From Coniferiporia sulphurascens (taxonomy: Eukaryota; Basidiomycota; Agaricomycetes; Hymenochaetales; Hymenochaetaceae), in NCBI GenBank assembly GCA_002794785.1, contig NBBA01000008.1:1674001-1738000 (forward strand): DNA of 64,000 nucleotides. Reading direction: 5' to 3'. Positions 54,435 through 64,000 of this stretch are shown here, in pieces. Numbering within the stretch: the stretch's first letter is position 1; each line of letters begins with the position of its first letter. The notes under the pieces are model-generated. The model was not told the origin of the DNA and ran no database searches. It saw only the letters and a list, made by a program, of their open reading frames with translations. The translations under genes and the position numbers were made by a program.

Positions 54435-57033
54435 TCATTGGTCCTCCATGTGGTCGTCATCGGGTCCGTCAATGGCCGCTTCGATTTGGTGGAAACGCCG
54501 TTTCTTGGGGCATTGAGGTAGGGTGGCAGGGTGGTCGCCTTTGCAGTTTGTGCAGTAGCGAGGGTGAGGGCAGTGGTTGCCCTCGATGGCTTCGGAAGCA
54601 CAGGATGCGCACGACTTACGGTGGTTGCGGGTGAGGTGTCCTCCCCTGCAGTCGGCGCAGCAGGGCTGGGCACGGCAACCCCTTGTTCCATGGCCGAGGC
54701 CCTGGCAGCGCTCGCACTGTGTGAGGCTGGGGTGGTAAGGTGGGACCGAGAGGGAGAGGGCGGAGCCGAACAACCATACATGGGGGCGCTTGAGGAGTTG
54801 CACTCTGATGGATCCATTGGGGTTGGAAAAGGAGAATGCCACAGGGCACTTCTGGAGGGTCGGGAGATGCTCTTCGGTGGTGGCGAAGTGAGGGTTGACC
54901 ACAAAGTCAAGGGGGCGGAGGGACGGATTGTTCTGAATTTCGGCCATGAGGGCCTTCGGGGATATGGTGTGGCCATTCTGGCTGAAGAGGTAGTCCATGC
55001 AGGGCACCATGGAGATGCGGAGGGCGGACCGGGGACGGACACAGATGGGGGTGAGCGTGTACTGCTCGGGGATCTTGTCGACTGGGGCCAAGAGGCAGTG
55101 CTTGCGCATGTGGGCCGCAAAGGCCATGGAGTGTCGATCAATGATCGTGTCCATGGCCAGTGAGGCAGAGGTGGGGCGTGTTAAGCTCTACGGTTTATGT
55201 GGTGATCGACATCGGGGCTTCCTGATCGTCGAGACTGATGGTACAGCAATGGGGCTTCCTAGATGTCGTAAGTCGAAGGTGATCGTCGATGGGGCTTCCT
55301 GATCGACGATGTGGACGCGGTAGGCTTCTGAAGCGAGTCGGGTTACAATGAAGCGACTAGTGACCAAGTGATACACAGTGGGCTGGTGGTAGCAGATAAT
55401 GGGCTTGTATGAACAAAGAGCACAAGCTTAGGGCTTGTGCTACTGAAGTTACATGCTTATATGCTACTCTATGTGTTTGCTACTGTAGCGACTTGGTTAG
55501 GTATGTTTACCAGACTATGGAAGGTCATGGAAACTCAAGGAAGGCCTTGGTAATACAAGTACGGTGATCAGTAAGCAAAGCACATCATGATGGTGCAAGA
55601 AGGCGTCATCATGGCGTCTTATGGCGCAAGGCGAATAAGGGATGAGTAAGACAGAGGAATGGGGGAGTTGTGCTGACTGATGATGACGAAGAGGAAGTGA
55701 GTCAGCGCAGGAAGAGAAAGTAAAGGAAAATTGTAACAGGGCGCTTGGCGAAGGAGGTCACGAGGTTCCCTTTTACATTAAAAGAGGAGGCCAAGACCGT
55801 GACCTGATCAGCAGTGGGAAGGGAGGAAAAGAACTCACGGGTGGTGGTGGTGAGGCGCATTGCCGGGAGCTGGATCTCAGACTTAAGTGAGATCACCGGG
55901 AGGAGGACCAGGGTGGGGTCCTTGGCGTACATCGGGGGCGGGGGTGGAACTTGGTGTTGCTTTTTCTTCTTCTTGTGGGTCACTGTTGTGAAGACAGTGC
56001 CTGGAGCAGGTGCAGTGGGGTTGGGGTTGGAGGCAGTGGGTGGGGCCGGGGAAGCCGCCACCTGGGCATAAGATGTTGGTGCCGCAGTAATGGCGGCCTG
56101 GGGGGTGGTGGTGGGGGCCTGGGCCTTCTGGGCCAGTGGGGCGCATGGGGCGGGCCGGTTGACGAGGGTTGAGACCTGTCGAGAGATGGAGGTGACCTCT
56201 GTGGAGAGCTGCTTAACAATGTTAGTCAGCACGGCCACATCGGGCGAGACGTTAGCGGTTCTGGGGGTCCTGGTCTGGGCAGAGGGTTGGGGGGCGGTGG
56301 TTGGGGTCCTTTGACGGGGGGGGGCTGGGGCGAAGGGTGCTGGGAGGGAGGCTTCTGCCCCCTTCCTGGCAAAGTTGTAGGCCATCTCCATATTGCGGGA
56401 GACAATGTGTTGGGGGTCCTTCTCGTCCCTAATGATGCCAGCGATGGTTTGCTGGAGGTTCCAGAAGAGGTCTCCTACAAACTGGGCGGTGGCAGTGTCA
56501 GTCTCTGTGATGTTGGTGTGGAGGGTCTTCTGGTTGAAGTCCTCCAAGGCACAGGAGGGGGAGTACATGAAGCCTGCCATGTGCGGCTCGAACTGGTCTC
56601 GAGGGCGGGGGTGGGGGGTGTGCGGGGAGAGGCTCTCTGTGGAGTGCTTGTGGGTAAGCGGTGGCGAGGGGGTGTGCGGGTTCTCGAGGATGTCCTCCAT
56701 TGCACCTGACTTGTTGGAGCCAGCCAGATGGTTGGAGCCTACAGAGGGGGGACGGCTGATGTGCGCGAAGGTGCGAGTGAACTCTGTGTTTGAGATGCCA
56801 ATAGATGGGGGTGGTGCGAGCCGGAGAGCATCTGGAGACGATGCCAGGAGGCCTGGGTCGATTTGGGTGGGGGTGGGGGTTGTGCCGTGCAACATGGTGG
56901 CAACGTTGCCAGCGGCCACCCAATTGGCAGCGGCTCTGGCGGCCCTGTCGGCATCGGCACTGGCCGATGAGGGGGGTGGGAGGGGTGGTCGAGTCGAATG
57001 TAGAGTGTTCCTGTATCCACTGGGGTTCAACAT
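54435..57033 (-). pseudogene. LINE ORF1, family A, open except for a solo LTR
   Basis: Leaving out the LTR and one duplication copy (565 nt) gives a single frame of 677 residues, from MLNPSGYRNTLHSTR to DDDHMEDQ; the family start MS is ML here. Layout: Pro/Ser/Ala-rich N-terminus with DPGLLASSPDALRLAP (1-110), GFMYSPSCALEDFNQKT and FVGDLFWNLQQTI (about 160-200), KQLSTEVTSISRQVSTL, a possible coiled coil (about 285-305), VTHKKKKKQHQ and YAKDPTLVLLPV (about 355-380), MVPCMDYLFSQNGHTISPKAL (about 480-500), then knuckles CERCQGLGHGTRGC, CCADCRGGHLTRNHRKSC and CTNCKGDHPATLPQC. Its stop overlaps the ORF2 start. Confidence 0.92.
55179..55738 (-). mobile_element. Solo LTR, 560 bp, duplication gggcg
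   Basis: Third copy of the TGTTA/TAACA LTR, same orientation as 53125 and only 1.5 kb from it. Flanks gggcg at 55174-55178 and 55739-55743. It splits the ORF1 of the family A LINE. Confidence 0.95.
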
Positions 57034-57087
57034 GGGGGAGTTTTAGCTGCCCACACTAGTCAATGGTGGTGGTTACTGGTCAAGAAG

Positions 57088-57840
57088 GATGAGCAGAACT
57101 GGGTGAAGGCACTTCCAAAGGTCCACTTCGTTATTATGAACACGAAGAATGCATCCACTGGATACACCCCCTTCTACCTGAGGTCCGGACACTCCCCCCG
57201 ACTCATTCCACCACTCGTACCATCCAGCGGAGACCCGCCGGAGGGGGAGGAGACTGTCTGGGCGATGGAACTGATCCAACAGCTCCACCGGGACATCCTG
57301 GATGCGCAGGACTCACTTCTGGCTGCCAAGACCCGACAGGCACACCATGCCAACCAACACCGGGCTCCAGATGACCATTTCCAAGTGGGGGACCAAGTCA
57401 TGATTTCCACCTGGAACAGGAGGCAGGAATACAAGTCCAAGGGCCAGCACCGAGTTGCAAAGTTTATGCCCCACTATGATGGTCCATATACTATTTCTGC
57501 CACATTCCCAGAGAAGTCCGAGTACACCCTGGAGTTGCCAGACTCAGACCAGACCTTCCTGGGGTTCCATGCCAGCCAACTCTGGTGCTTCATTCCTAAT
57601 GATGATGCCTTATTTCCGGGACGAGCACTGGCTCGGCCAGGACCAGTGGATGAAGACCAGAACGTATTTGAGGTGGATTCAATTGTGGATGAACGCAAGT
57701 GGGGCCGGGGGACTCAGTTCCTAGTCCGATGGAAAGGCTGGGGGAACCAAGGACAGGAGTGGAAATCCTGGACAGAGCTCCAGGAATCTGCCCCACTTGT
57801 TTTAGAGGCTTGGGAGCAGCGCCAGGGGCGGACCACTTAA
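57088..57840 (+). pseudogene. Chromovirus integrase C-terminus with chromodomain
   Basis: About 250 codons, open to a TAA at 57840, with the 5' part cut off by the LINE at 57091. NWVKALPKVHFVIMNTKN and STGYTPFYLRSGHSPR are the end of the integrase core. HRAPDDHFQVGDQVMI, RVAKFMPHYDGPY and YTLELPDS form the GPF/Y-type C-terminal domain. VDSIVDERKWGRGTQFLV, RWKGWGNQGQEWKSWTEL is a chromodomain with its aromatic residues. In Ty3/gypsy chromoviruses this domain directs integration to heterochromatin (family knowledge). Protease, RT and RNase H are absent. Confidence 0.92.
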
Positions 57841-57939
57841 ATTTCTTTTCTTTCAATTTTCCTCCTCATTTCCACCCTTTAATTCCTTTCCTATTTCCTT
57901 TTCCTATTGCATCTCACCCCTGGGGGGGAACAATTTTTT

Positions 57940-57953
57940 AGAGGGGGGAGGGG
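57940..57953 (+). promoter_or_regulatory. Polypurine tract before the 3' LTR
   Basis: agaggggggagggg lies directly before TGTAAGCCC, the expected position of the plus-strand primer of an LTR retrotransposon. It is about 100 bases after the integrase stop. Confidence 0.8.
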
Positions 57954-58013
57954 TGTAAGCCCAGGGCTTACTACTCCGATGCCTACACATTGGAGACCAC
58001 TGGGTCTGGACAT

Positions 58014-58090
58014 CACCTGATGCACCGGGTTGTCAGTCACATGATGCGCCGGGCTGTCACCTGATGCGCCGGACTGATGGTCACATGATT
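58014..58090 (+). repeat. Tandem 20-24-bp units in the chromovirus LTR
   Basis: Units start at 58014, 58038, 58058 and 58082 with the theme CACMTGATGCRCCGGRYTGT; the fourth is partial. Short U3 repeats of this type often hold promoter sites (inference). Confidence 0.75.
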
Positions 58091-58158
58091 GTATTTCCTC
58101 CGGACTGTACAGATCTACGCTTACATAATTCCCTCACTATTCCCATTTGCTTTCTGCA

Positions 58159-58243
58159 CCTTTGTTGCCTCAGTCTATCTGACAGCAACAAAGGTGAGTA
58201 GTTATAGCATGGAATGTATGTAGTCTATCTGACAGCAACAAAG
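58159..58243 (+). repeat. 11-bp inverted repeat and 22-bp direct repeat
   Basis: acctttgttgc (58159-58169) pairs with gcaacaaaggt (58185-58195). A 22-bp unit containing gtctatctgacagcaacaaa occurs at 58172-58193 and 58222-58243. They lie in the LTR or its flank. Confidence 0.8.
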
Positions 58244-58304
58244 ACACCTTTGTCCTTTCTGTCCTAGGCTGAACTTTAGTGTTGCCAACTCCTGGTTGGC
58301 TTCC

Positions 58305-60286
58305 AGCCAAACAAGAAGGACCCCTTCTTGCCATGCTCTTACCAGCCCATCACCCTGGAGGAGACCCTAGGGAAACTCCTCAAAAAGATAATCGCTAACT
58401 GGCTCCAGTTTCTCGCTAACACGTGGGACTGGTTGCCACCTAATCAATATGGGGGGCGCCAAGGCCATTCGGTCTATGACACCGCCCAACACCTATTACA
58501 GATTGCGGAGTGCGCTCATTCGGAGGGCCTTGTCTGCTTGGTCCTCGTGGTCGACATTCAGGGGTTTTTCGACTCGGTGCACCCCCAGCTCCTCCACCGA
58601 CAACTGTTGGACCTCGATTGCACACCAGACATGGCCGACTGGTGCTTGTCCTTCATGACGGACCAGCAGGTTGCTATCACCTTTGATGGCACCACCCTCC
58701 CTACCGCCCCCAAACCCGATTTCGGCACCCCCCAGGGATCACCAGTCTCCCCCATCCTGTCAACTATATTTGCAGGGGTGGTCCTCCGGCACTTTCACCA
58801 AGCCGGCACCACTGCCCTGGCATATGTTGACGACCATCTACTAATCTGTGTAGGTCCTTCAGTGGCATCCAACTGCTGCATGCTCACCCGTGCCTACCAC
58901 CAACTCGACACCCTCTTCTGCACCATCAGTCTCAACATCGAAGCTGCCAAGACAGAGTGCCTCCACTTTCACCCCCCTCAGTGACGCACCGGCCATGATG
59001 GCTGGGACACTGCCAGGGTACAGGTTGACCCTGACACCCTGATCCACCCCTCAATCCCACTTCGGTGGTTGGGGATATGGTGGGACCTGGGCCTATCCTT
59101 CAAGCCCCATGTCGAGTGCATGTGCTCCAAGGGGCTCTCAACACTTGCCACCCTCTGCATCCTGGGCAATACTCAGTGCAGCATCTCGGCCCTCCTCCTC
59201 CTCTGCCTCTATACCTCATGCATCTGCTCTGTCCTCACCTGGGGAGTGCCAGTTTGGTTCCATGGCTGCCACCAAAAAACACTGGTAAACTGACTGCAGG
59301 CTGTACAAAATACAGTGTGCCGCTGGATCCTAGGCATCTTCAAGGGCACCTCCCCCCATTCCACAAATTTTCTTTGCTCTGTTCCCCCTCTCTCTTTCTA
59401 TTTCGAGTATATAAAGACGACCCATTCCCTGTGCCTATGGCGTACCCCCCACTCCATTGGCTGCAAATTATTTAAAAATGTAGCTAATAGACCTTTTTCA
59501 CTTTCTTTGCAGGTTCAACAAGTCCCTGCATACACGCATCCCCCCTGGATGGATCCTCTGGCCTTCACACAGGGCCATGTCCGATTTACCACCCCTGCCA
59601 CTCCAGTCAGCGCCGACACCCACAAGTCATTTGTGACAGTGGCACATGAACTCGGTTCCACTCCCCATGTCCAAGTATTCACCAATGGCTCCCACATTGA
59701 CAATAAGTCGGGCTTGGCCATCTGCGCAATGCTCAGCCACACTCGACTCTGGTCATGCCAACTGGAGTCCCCCACCTGCGCCACAGCCACAGACGCTGAA
59801 GAGTTCTCTCTCGCCATGGCTCCCGGCTGGGTAGTGTGCCGCCTCCTGGCTCAACTGCACGTTGCATCAGACATCTTTTTTCTGTCTGATTCACTGACCA
59901 CCCTCCACCTTTTCCGCACCTGGCCCGCCACCTCTGGCACCCACCTCCTTCACATCTGGAAGGCAGGTGTGGAGACCCTGCTGGACTCGTACCCCCAGCT
60001 CACCATCCATTTCATATGGTGCCCCAGTCACTCGGACATCCCTGGCAATGAATGGGCTGACACAGAAGTGAAACTGGCAACAGAACTCCCTCCATCTGAC
60101 CTAAAGCCATCCACCTCCACACTAAAAGAAGTCACTGTCCACACCCTCATGGACTGGTGGACCCTCTCGCTCACCTGCCCCCTTGCCTCCACCGCCAATA
60201 AATATCTAGCAGTGCACGGCATCCCATCTTGCCAACCTTGAAAGCTCCTCATGCATTCGGTCGACCACCCACACCACGAGCTCTCC
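58305..60286 (+). mobile_element. Family B LINE, 5'- and 3'-incomplete (RT to RNase H)
   Basis: It starts at AGCCAAACAAGAAGG (KPNKKDPF of RT) within chromovirus LTR flank and is cut at 60286, before the finger, by the tail of a reverse-strand LINE. Confidence 0.85.
58305..60286 (+). pseudogene. LINE ORF2, RT and RNase H, family B
   Basis: RT: PITLEETLGK, NQYGGRQGHSVYDTA, VVDIQGFFDSVHPQ, GTPQGSPVSP, AYVDDHLL and TECLHF in one 218-codon stretch. A TGA at 58982 (Arg site) follows. The linker holds TGA near 59292 and lacks nine bases (LQVQQVP for LQVRAPRVQQVP), so it stays in frame. RNase H: VFTNGS (Asp to Asn), DAEEFSL, FFLSDSLTTLHLF, HSDIPGNEWADT. A TGA near 60239 precedes the cut. This copy retains CGA where other copies have TGA or CAA (LLHRQLLDL, 58598-58600). 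Confidence 0.85.
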
Positions 60287-60844
60287 TTTTTTATTATTAT
60301 TATTATTCCTGCAGTATTACATAATTACAAGCTGCCCCCCTGAAGGGGGGCCCTAACTACATAACAACAGAGGCACCCGTCATTGTGCATCACACAAAAC
60401 TGGGCAGGGGCTCTGCTCCCCGAAGGGGTGCCAAAGTGTGAAGAGCCCCTATTTAAGTAAGAAGAAACAACTCAAGGAGGAGTACATATCGCTACGAACC
60501 AACCATGTGGGTAAAGGCAGGCAAAAGTAAGAAGCTTAGAATTGGAAAGGGAGGGCAAGAGCGCCGGCTGAGATGTGTCCAGAGGAATTCAAAAGGTGGG
60601 TGCTAATCAGAAGGAAAAGGGGGGAGCATACCTGATAGCTCCAAAAGGGCTGGGTCCGAGTCCCGGGTTTGAGGTCTGAGCATATGATGCATGTAGTCCT
60701 GTAGGAGGTCCAGGTCCATATCTTCATCGGTGGGGTGGCCATCTAGGTCCATTGCGGCAAAAGACAGCTGGATGGTGCCATGGCACAGTCAGAGAGGCGG
60801 TTAAGATGCCCTGTCAGCTTTAGCCAGCGGCACAAAACCAGGAG
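60287..60844 (-). mobile_element. Family B LINE, short 5'-truncated copy
   Basis: (ATT)n tail at 60289-60308, hairpin, 3' UTR and the last ORF2 codons in reverse (LLELSG-type end to LCRWLKLTGHLNRLSD), with a small deletion near 60777. Joined at 60845 to a forward family A piece. Confidence 0.8.
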
Positions 60845-61304
60845 TCACTCCCCCACCTCCAGGTCTTCACCAATGGCTCGTGCATGGGCATGAAGTCTGG
60901 ATCAGTGGTCTGCGCCATGAAGGGCCTCACCCGCCTAAAATCATGTCGACTAGCCTCCCCCACCTGTGCCACGGCCATGGGCACAGAGATTTTCTCCCTC
61001 ACCTCCACCCCGACGTGGGCCACACATCACCTCTGGAACTACTGCCTGTCACATCAGACATCTTCTTTCTGTCTGATTTGCTGATGGCTCTCCACCTTAT
61101 CCGTACATGGGCGCCGGCCCCAGGCGCCCATCTCTTTCATCAATGGAAGGCTGGGGTCCAGACCCTCTTGGACTCATATCTGGATCTTTCTGTTCACTTC
61201 ATATGGTGCCCGGGTCACTCCGACATCCCAGGAATGAATGGGCCGATAGCAAAGCCAAGTTTGCCACAAACCTTCCCCTGTCCTCCCTTGCACCCTCCAC
61301 CTCC
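60845..61304 (+). mobile_element. Family A LINE fragment, RNase H core
   Basis: Reads LPHLQVFTNGSCMGMKSGS (Asp to Asn), MGTEIFSLTS, FFLSDLLMALHL and HSDIPGMNGP, with indels near 61030 and 61233. Both ends are cut: left by the preceding LINE piece, right by the long T run of the next reverse-strand LINE. Confidence 0.75.
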
Positions 61305-64000
61305 TTTTTTTTTTTTTTAAATTATTATTCCTGCAGTATGACATAATTACAAGCTGCCCCCCCGAAGGGGGGCCCTAACTACATAACAACAGAGGCGCCT
61401 GTCATCGCACAATGCACGAAACTGGGCAGGGACCCTGCTCCCTGAAGGGTGCCAAGGTGGGAAGGGTCCCTATTAGTAAAGGGGAAACAAGGGAGAGGAA
61501 TACATATCACTATGACAAGACCCGGCAGGTGAGGGCAGGTAAAAGGGGTAGCTTAGAATTGGAAAGGGAGGGCGAGAGTGCCAGCTGGGACATATGTGGG
61601 AGAGTCCAAAAGGCAGTCACTGAGTAGAGGAAAAGGGGGGGAGCGTACCTGAGAGCTCCAAGAGAGCCGGGTCCAGGTCCTGGGATCGGGGTCCAAGCAT
61701 ATGACTCATGTATTCCTGAAGGAGGTCCAAGTCCATATCTTCATCAGTAGGGTGCCCCTCTAAGTCCATCGCTGTGAAAGCCAGGCGGATGGCAGCAGAG
61801 GTGCAGTCAGATAGGTGGTTCAGGTGCCCAGTCAGTTTCAGCCAGCAGTGCAGAGCCTGGAGGCGGTTTTCATCGGCCCACTCTGTGTGGTGGGTTGGAA
61901 GTGGGTCATGGGGGGGCCAGACCTTACGGATCCATGGCCGGAATGTGCGGCACCTGCCCAAGACATGGGCAGTGGATTGGGCTGGCCAGGGGGGGTGGTT
62001 GTGCCACCTGCAATGTGAGATCAGGCCATGTCTGCATCGGTAGACTGAGTCAAAGCTCAGCCAGTAGCCCCTGTAGGGACTGGTGTGGCAGAGGACCTGG
62101 GCGACTGCCGAGAGCTCCTGGCGGGGGTGGTCAACCGACTGGTTGAGTAATTTCCGTGGTCTGCGGGAGGGGGCGCTGTTGACTGCCAGGTACTTGTCGG
62201 CTGTCGAGGCAAGGGGGCAGGCGAGAGAGAGAGACCATCGTTCCATTAGAGTTTTGACAGCGGCCTCCTTCAGAGCAGAGGTAGAGGGGGCAAGGGAGGA
62301 TGGAGGGAGATTCGTCACAAACTTGGCCTCGTGGTCGGCCCATTCATTCCCTGGTATATTGGAGTGACCTGGACACTATATGAAATGCATGGAGAGATCC
62401 GGATATGAGTCCAAGAGAGTCTGGACCCCAGCCTTCCATTGATGAAGGAGGTGGGCGCCTGGGCCTGGTGCCCATGTGCATATGAGGTGGAGTGCCGTCA
62501 GCGAATCTGACAGAAAGAAGATGTCAGATGCGACAGGCAGAAGCTCCCGGAGGTGGTGTGCGGCCCACGTGGGTGCAGAGGTGAGGGAGAAGATCTCTGT
62601 GTCTGTTGCTGTGGCACATGTGGGGGAGGCGAGTTGGCATGATTTTAGACAGGTAAGGCCCATCATGGCGCAGACAGCGGAACCAGACTTCGTGCCCATG
62701 TGGGAGCCATCGGTGAAGACCTGGAGGTGGGGGAGGGTGCTCAGGGAGCATGCGGCTTCCACGAATTCCTCGTGGGTGTCTTTGCTGACCGGAGTGATAG
62801 GAGAGGCGAACGAAACTCGACCATTCATAAATGCCAGAGGATCCATCCATGGGGGATGAGTGTATGCAGGGACTGGTTGAACCCGAGGGACCCAGACCTG
62901 CAGAGAAGTGGAAAAGGGGCGGTTAGTTACTGTTTTATAAAAATGTTTTCTACCAACAGAGTGCAGGGTGCACCATAGGTGCAGAGAATGGAGAGTCTTA
63001 GCATATTCCAAATAATAAGAAAGGGGGGGAAGGGAGCAAAGGAAATTTGTAGAGAAAGGGGAGGCGCCTTTGTAGACACCGAGAATCCATCTGCATGCTG
63101 TGTTTTGCACAGCCTGCAGGCGGCTTACTAAGGTTTTTTGGCATCGGCCATGGTACCAAACCAGTGTGCCCCATGTGAGTACCGAGTGGATGCAGGCGAT
63201 ATATAGGCGACATAGGAGAAGGGCCGAGATGCCGCGTTTGGTGTTGCTGAGGATGCGGAGGGCGGTGAGGGTGGAGAGGCCTTTGGAGCACATTCACTCG
63301 ACGTGGGCCTTGAAGGTGAGGGCGGGATCCCACCAAATCCCCAGCCAGTGGAGGGGGATTGAAGGTCGGATGAGCGTGGTTGGGTTGACCTGAACCCTGG
63401 CTGAGTCCCAGTTGGTGTATGCTGAGGAGTGGCGCCAGGGCGGGTGGAAGTGTAGGCACTCTGTCTTGGCGGCCTCGATGTTAAGACCAATGTCACCAAA
63501 GAGAGTGTTGAGTTGGTGGTAGGCGGTGGCGAGTTGCTGGCAGTTGGATGCCATGCTGGGGCCGACACGCATGAGGAGGTGATCGTCCACATATGTGAGG
63601 GCAGTGGTGCCGGTTTGGTGAAATTTCCGGAGGACCACGCCTGCGAAAATGGTGGACAGGATAGGGGATACTGGCAATCCCTGAGGGGTGCCAAGGTCGG
63701 GTTTCTGGGCGGTTGGGAGGGTGGTGCCATTGAATGCGATGGCGACCTGTCAATCCGTCATGAAGGAGAGGCACCAGTCCACCATGTCGGGTGGGCACTG
63801 GAGGTCCAGCAGTTGTCAGTGGAGGAGTTGCAGGTGCACTGAATTGAAGAAGCCCTGTATGTCGACCATGAGGACCGAGCATACAAGGCCCTCTGCATGG
63901 GCGTGTTCTGCTATCTGTAGGAGGTGCTGGGCGGCGTCGTAGACTGAGTGTCCCTGACGCCCCCTGTATTGGTTAGGTGGCAACCAGTCCTGCATGTTAG
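61305..64000 (-). mobile_element. Family A LINE, 3' part, runs off the window
   Basis: Long T run and tail at 61305-61330, hairpin, 3' UTR, then ORF2 from its stop at about 61617 to RT at 64000. The 5' half lies outside the window. It shares the defective RT lineage of 38935-43219. Confidence 0.9.
61617..64000 (-). pseudogene. LINE ORF2, RT to C-terminus, family A, RT-defective lineage
   Basis: RT reads from QYRGRQGHSVYDAA-type residues through GFFNSVHLQ (Asp to Asn), TGA at 63816, TGA at 63750, PQGLPVSP, YVDDHLL and TGA at 63294. All three stops and both substitutions match 38935-42907. The 305-codon stretch 62376-63293 holds the linker and RNase H (VFTDGSHMGTKSGSAVC, TDTEIFSL, SDSLTALHL). 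A TGA near 62365 and a frame change precede the EWADHEAK block, the finger and LLELSGTLPPFSSTQ. Unlike its sister copy it retains TDGS. Confidence 0.88.

Larger units (their letters stand above)
52982..54438 (-). pseudogene. LINE ORF2 N-terminal EN, family A, interrupted twice
   Basis: MNRDISILQWNAVRSL at the ATGA overlap, LIQEPPWYQ, VTYVSRAI, then the 257-bp insert. After it come SSGTDVLTI, CNFYGMHVPDH, LQYPGESFLY, LVAGDLNCRHHSW (DFN to DLN), the solo LTR, then LRAQPLDDFFQEHSLAPAHL and an end at DNRQQ. No stop is seen in EN once the inserts are ignored. The rest of the gene could be the forward-strand piece starting at 8670. Confidence 0.8.
52982..57091 (-). mobile_element. Family A LINE, 5' half, with three small insertions
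   Basis: Intact 5' end at 57091 inside a chromovirus integrase, 58-nt leader, ORF1, ATGA overlap, EN up to DNRQQ at 52982. Interrupted by solo LTRs at 53125-53684 and 55179-55738 and by the 257-bp element at 53916-54172, each with a 5-bp duplication. RT and beyond are missing at this locus. Confidence 0.92.
57954..58304 (+). mobile_element. Chromovirus 3' LTR, probably truncated
   Basis: Starts TGTAAGCCCAGGGCTTAC, itself a short palindrome. It holds a tandem repeat at 58014-58090 and a hairpin at 58159-58195. No matching CA end was identified before the LINE at 58305, so the right boundary is set by that insertion. Confidence 0.7.

Noticed and set aside
57540..57840. Chromodomain as a host HP1-like gene
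   Set aside because: It is fused downstream of an integrase C-terminus and followed by a polypurine tract and LTR, so it belongs to a Ty3/gypsy element.

Overview
This 64-kb window is a transposon graveyard. I could not support any host gene, tRNA, rRNA or CRISPR array. Almost every base belongs to a degraded copy of a non-LTR retrotransposon (LINE) of one fungal type: ORF1 ends in CCHC zinc knuckles, and ORF2 has the order APE endonuclease, reverse transcriptase, RNase H and a C-terminal Cys/His finger. This layout fits the Tad1 clade, which is known from fungi. A Ty3/gypsy chromovirus fragment with a C-terminal chromodomain, several solo LTRs and strong CpG decay also suggest a filamentous fungus, probably a basidiomycete. 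The species is not determinable from the sequence. The region is probably heterochromatic or centromere-like (inference).

I recognise three LINE families, with my own labels. In family A, ORF2 starts MNRDISILQWNA. In family B, ORF2 starts MIETISVLQWNA or close variants. Family C has a divergent EN/RT and a different 3' UTR. Intact 5' ends begin CATCCTTCTTG and carry a constant 58-nt leader before the ORF1 ATG. ORF1 and ORF2 overlap by ATGA. The 3' UTRs hold GC-rich hairpins and end GCAGGAATAAT plus a variable A/T-rich tail. Family B ORF2 is 3999 nt in both full-length copies (14451-20885 and 45945-52394), with no net frameshift and only TGA stops, mostly explained by CGA to TGA.

Layout, left to right. 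1-1297: a chimera of a 5' module and a LINE 3' UTR, joined through a 123-bp palindrome to a nearly full-length reverse-strand family A chimera (1302-7843). 7844-8669: an AT-rich unit encoding an unknown protein, reverse strand. 8670-13385: the 3' half of a family A LINE, with a family C insertion in its 3' UTR. 13386-13980: a family A RNase H fragment. 13981-24870: a reverse-strand family B LINE split by a full-length forward family B LINE. 24871-43219: family A, B and C LINEs nested in one another, with a near-identical inverted pair and one solo LTR. 43220-45412: family B and then family A fragments. 45413-52981: a second copy of the AT-rich unit, probably with its LTR-like right end, split by a full-length family B LINE. 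52982-57091: a family A LINE with an otherwise open ORF1, hit by two 560-bp solo LTRs and a 257-bp element. 57088-58304: the chromovirus integrase/chromodomain end and LTR. 58305-64000: further truncated LINEs.

Target-site duplications (10-18 bp for LINEs, 5 bp for LTR-type elements) establish several nesting events. The points most worth follow-up are the 5'-module/LINE chimeras, which resemble template-switch retroelements; the AT-rich unit and its unknown protein; a possible 37-kb inversion between its two copies; and defective LINE lineages present in more than one copy.
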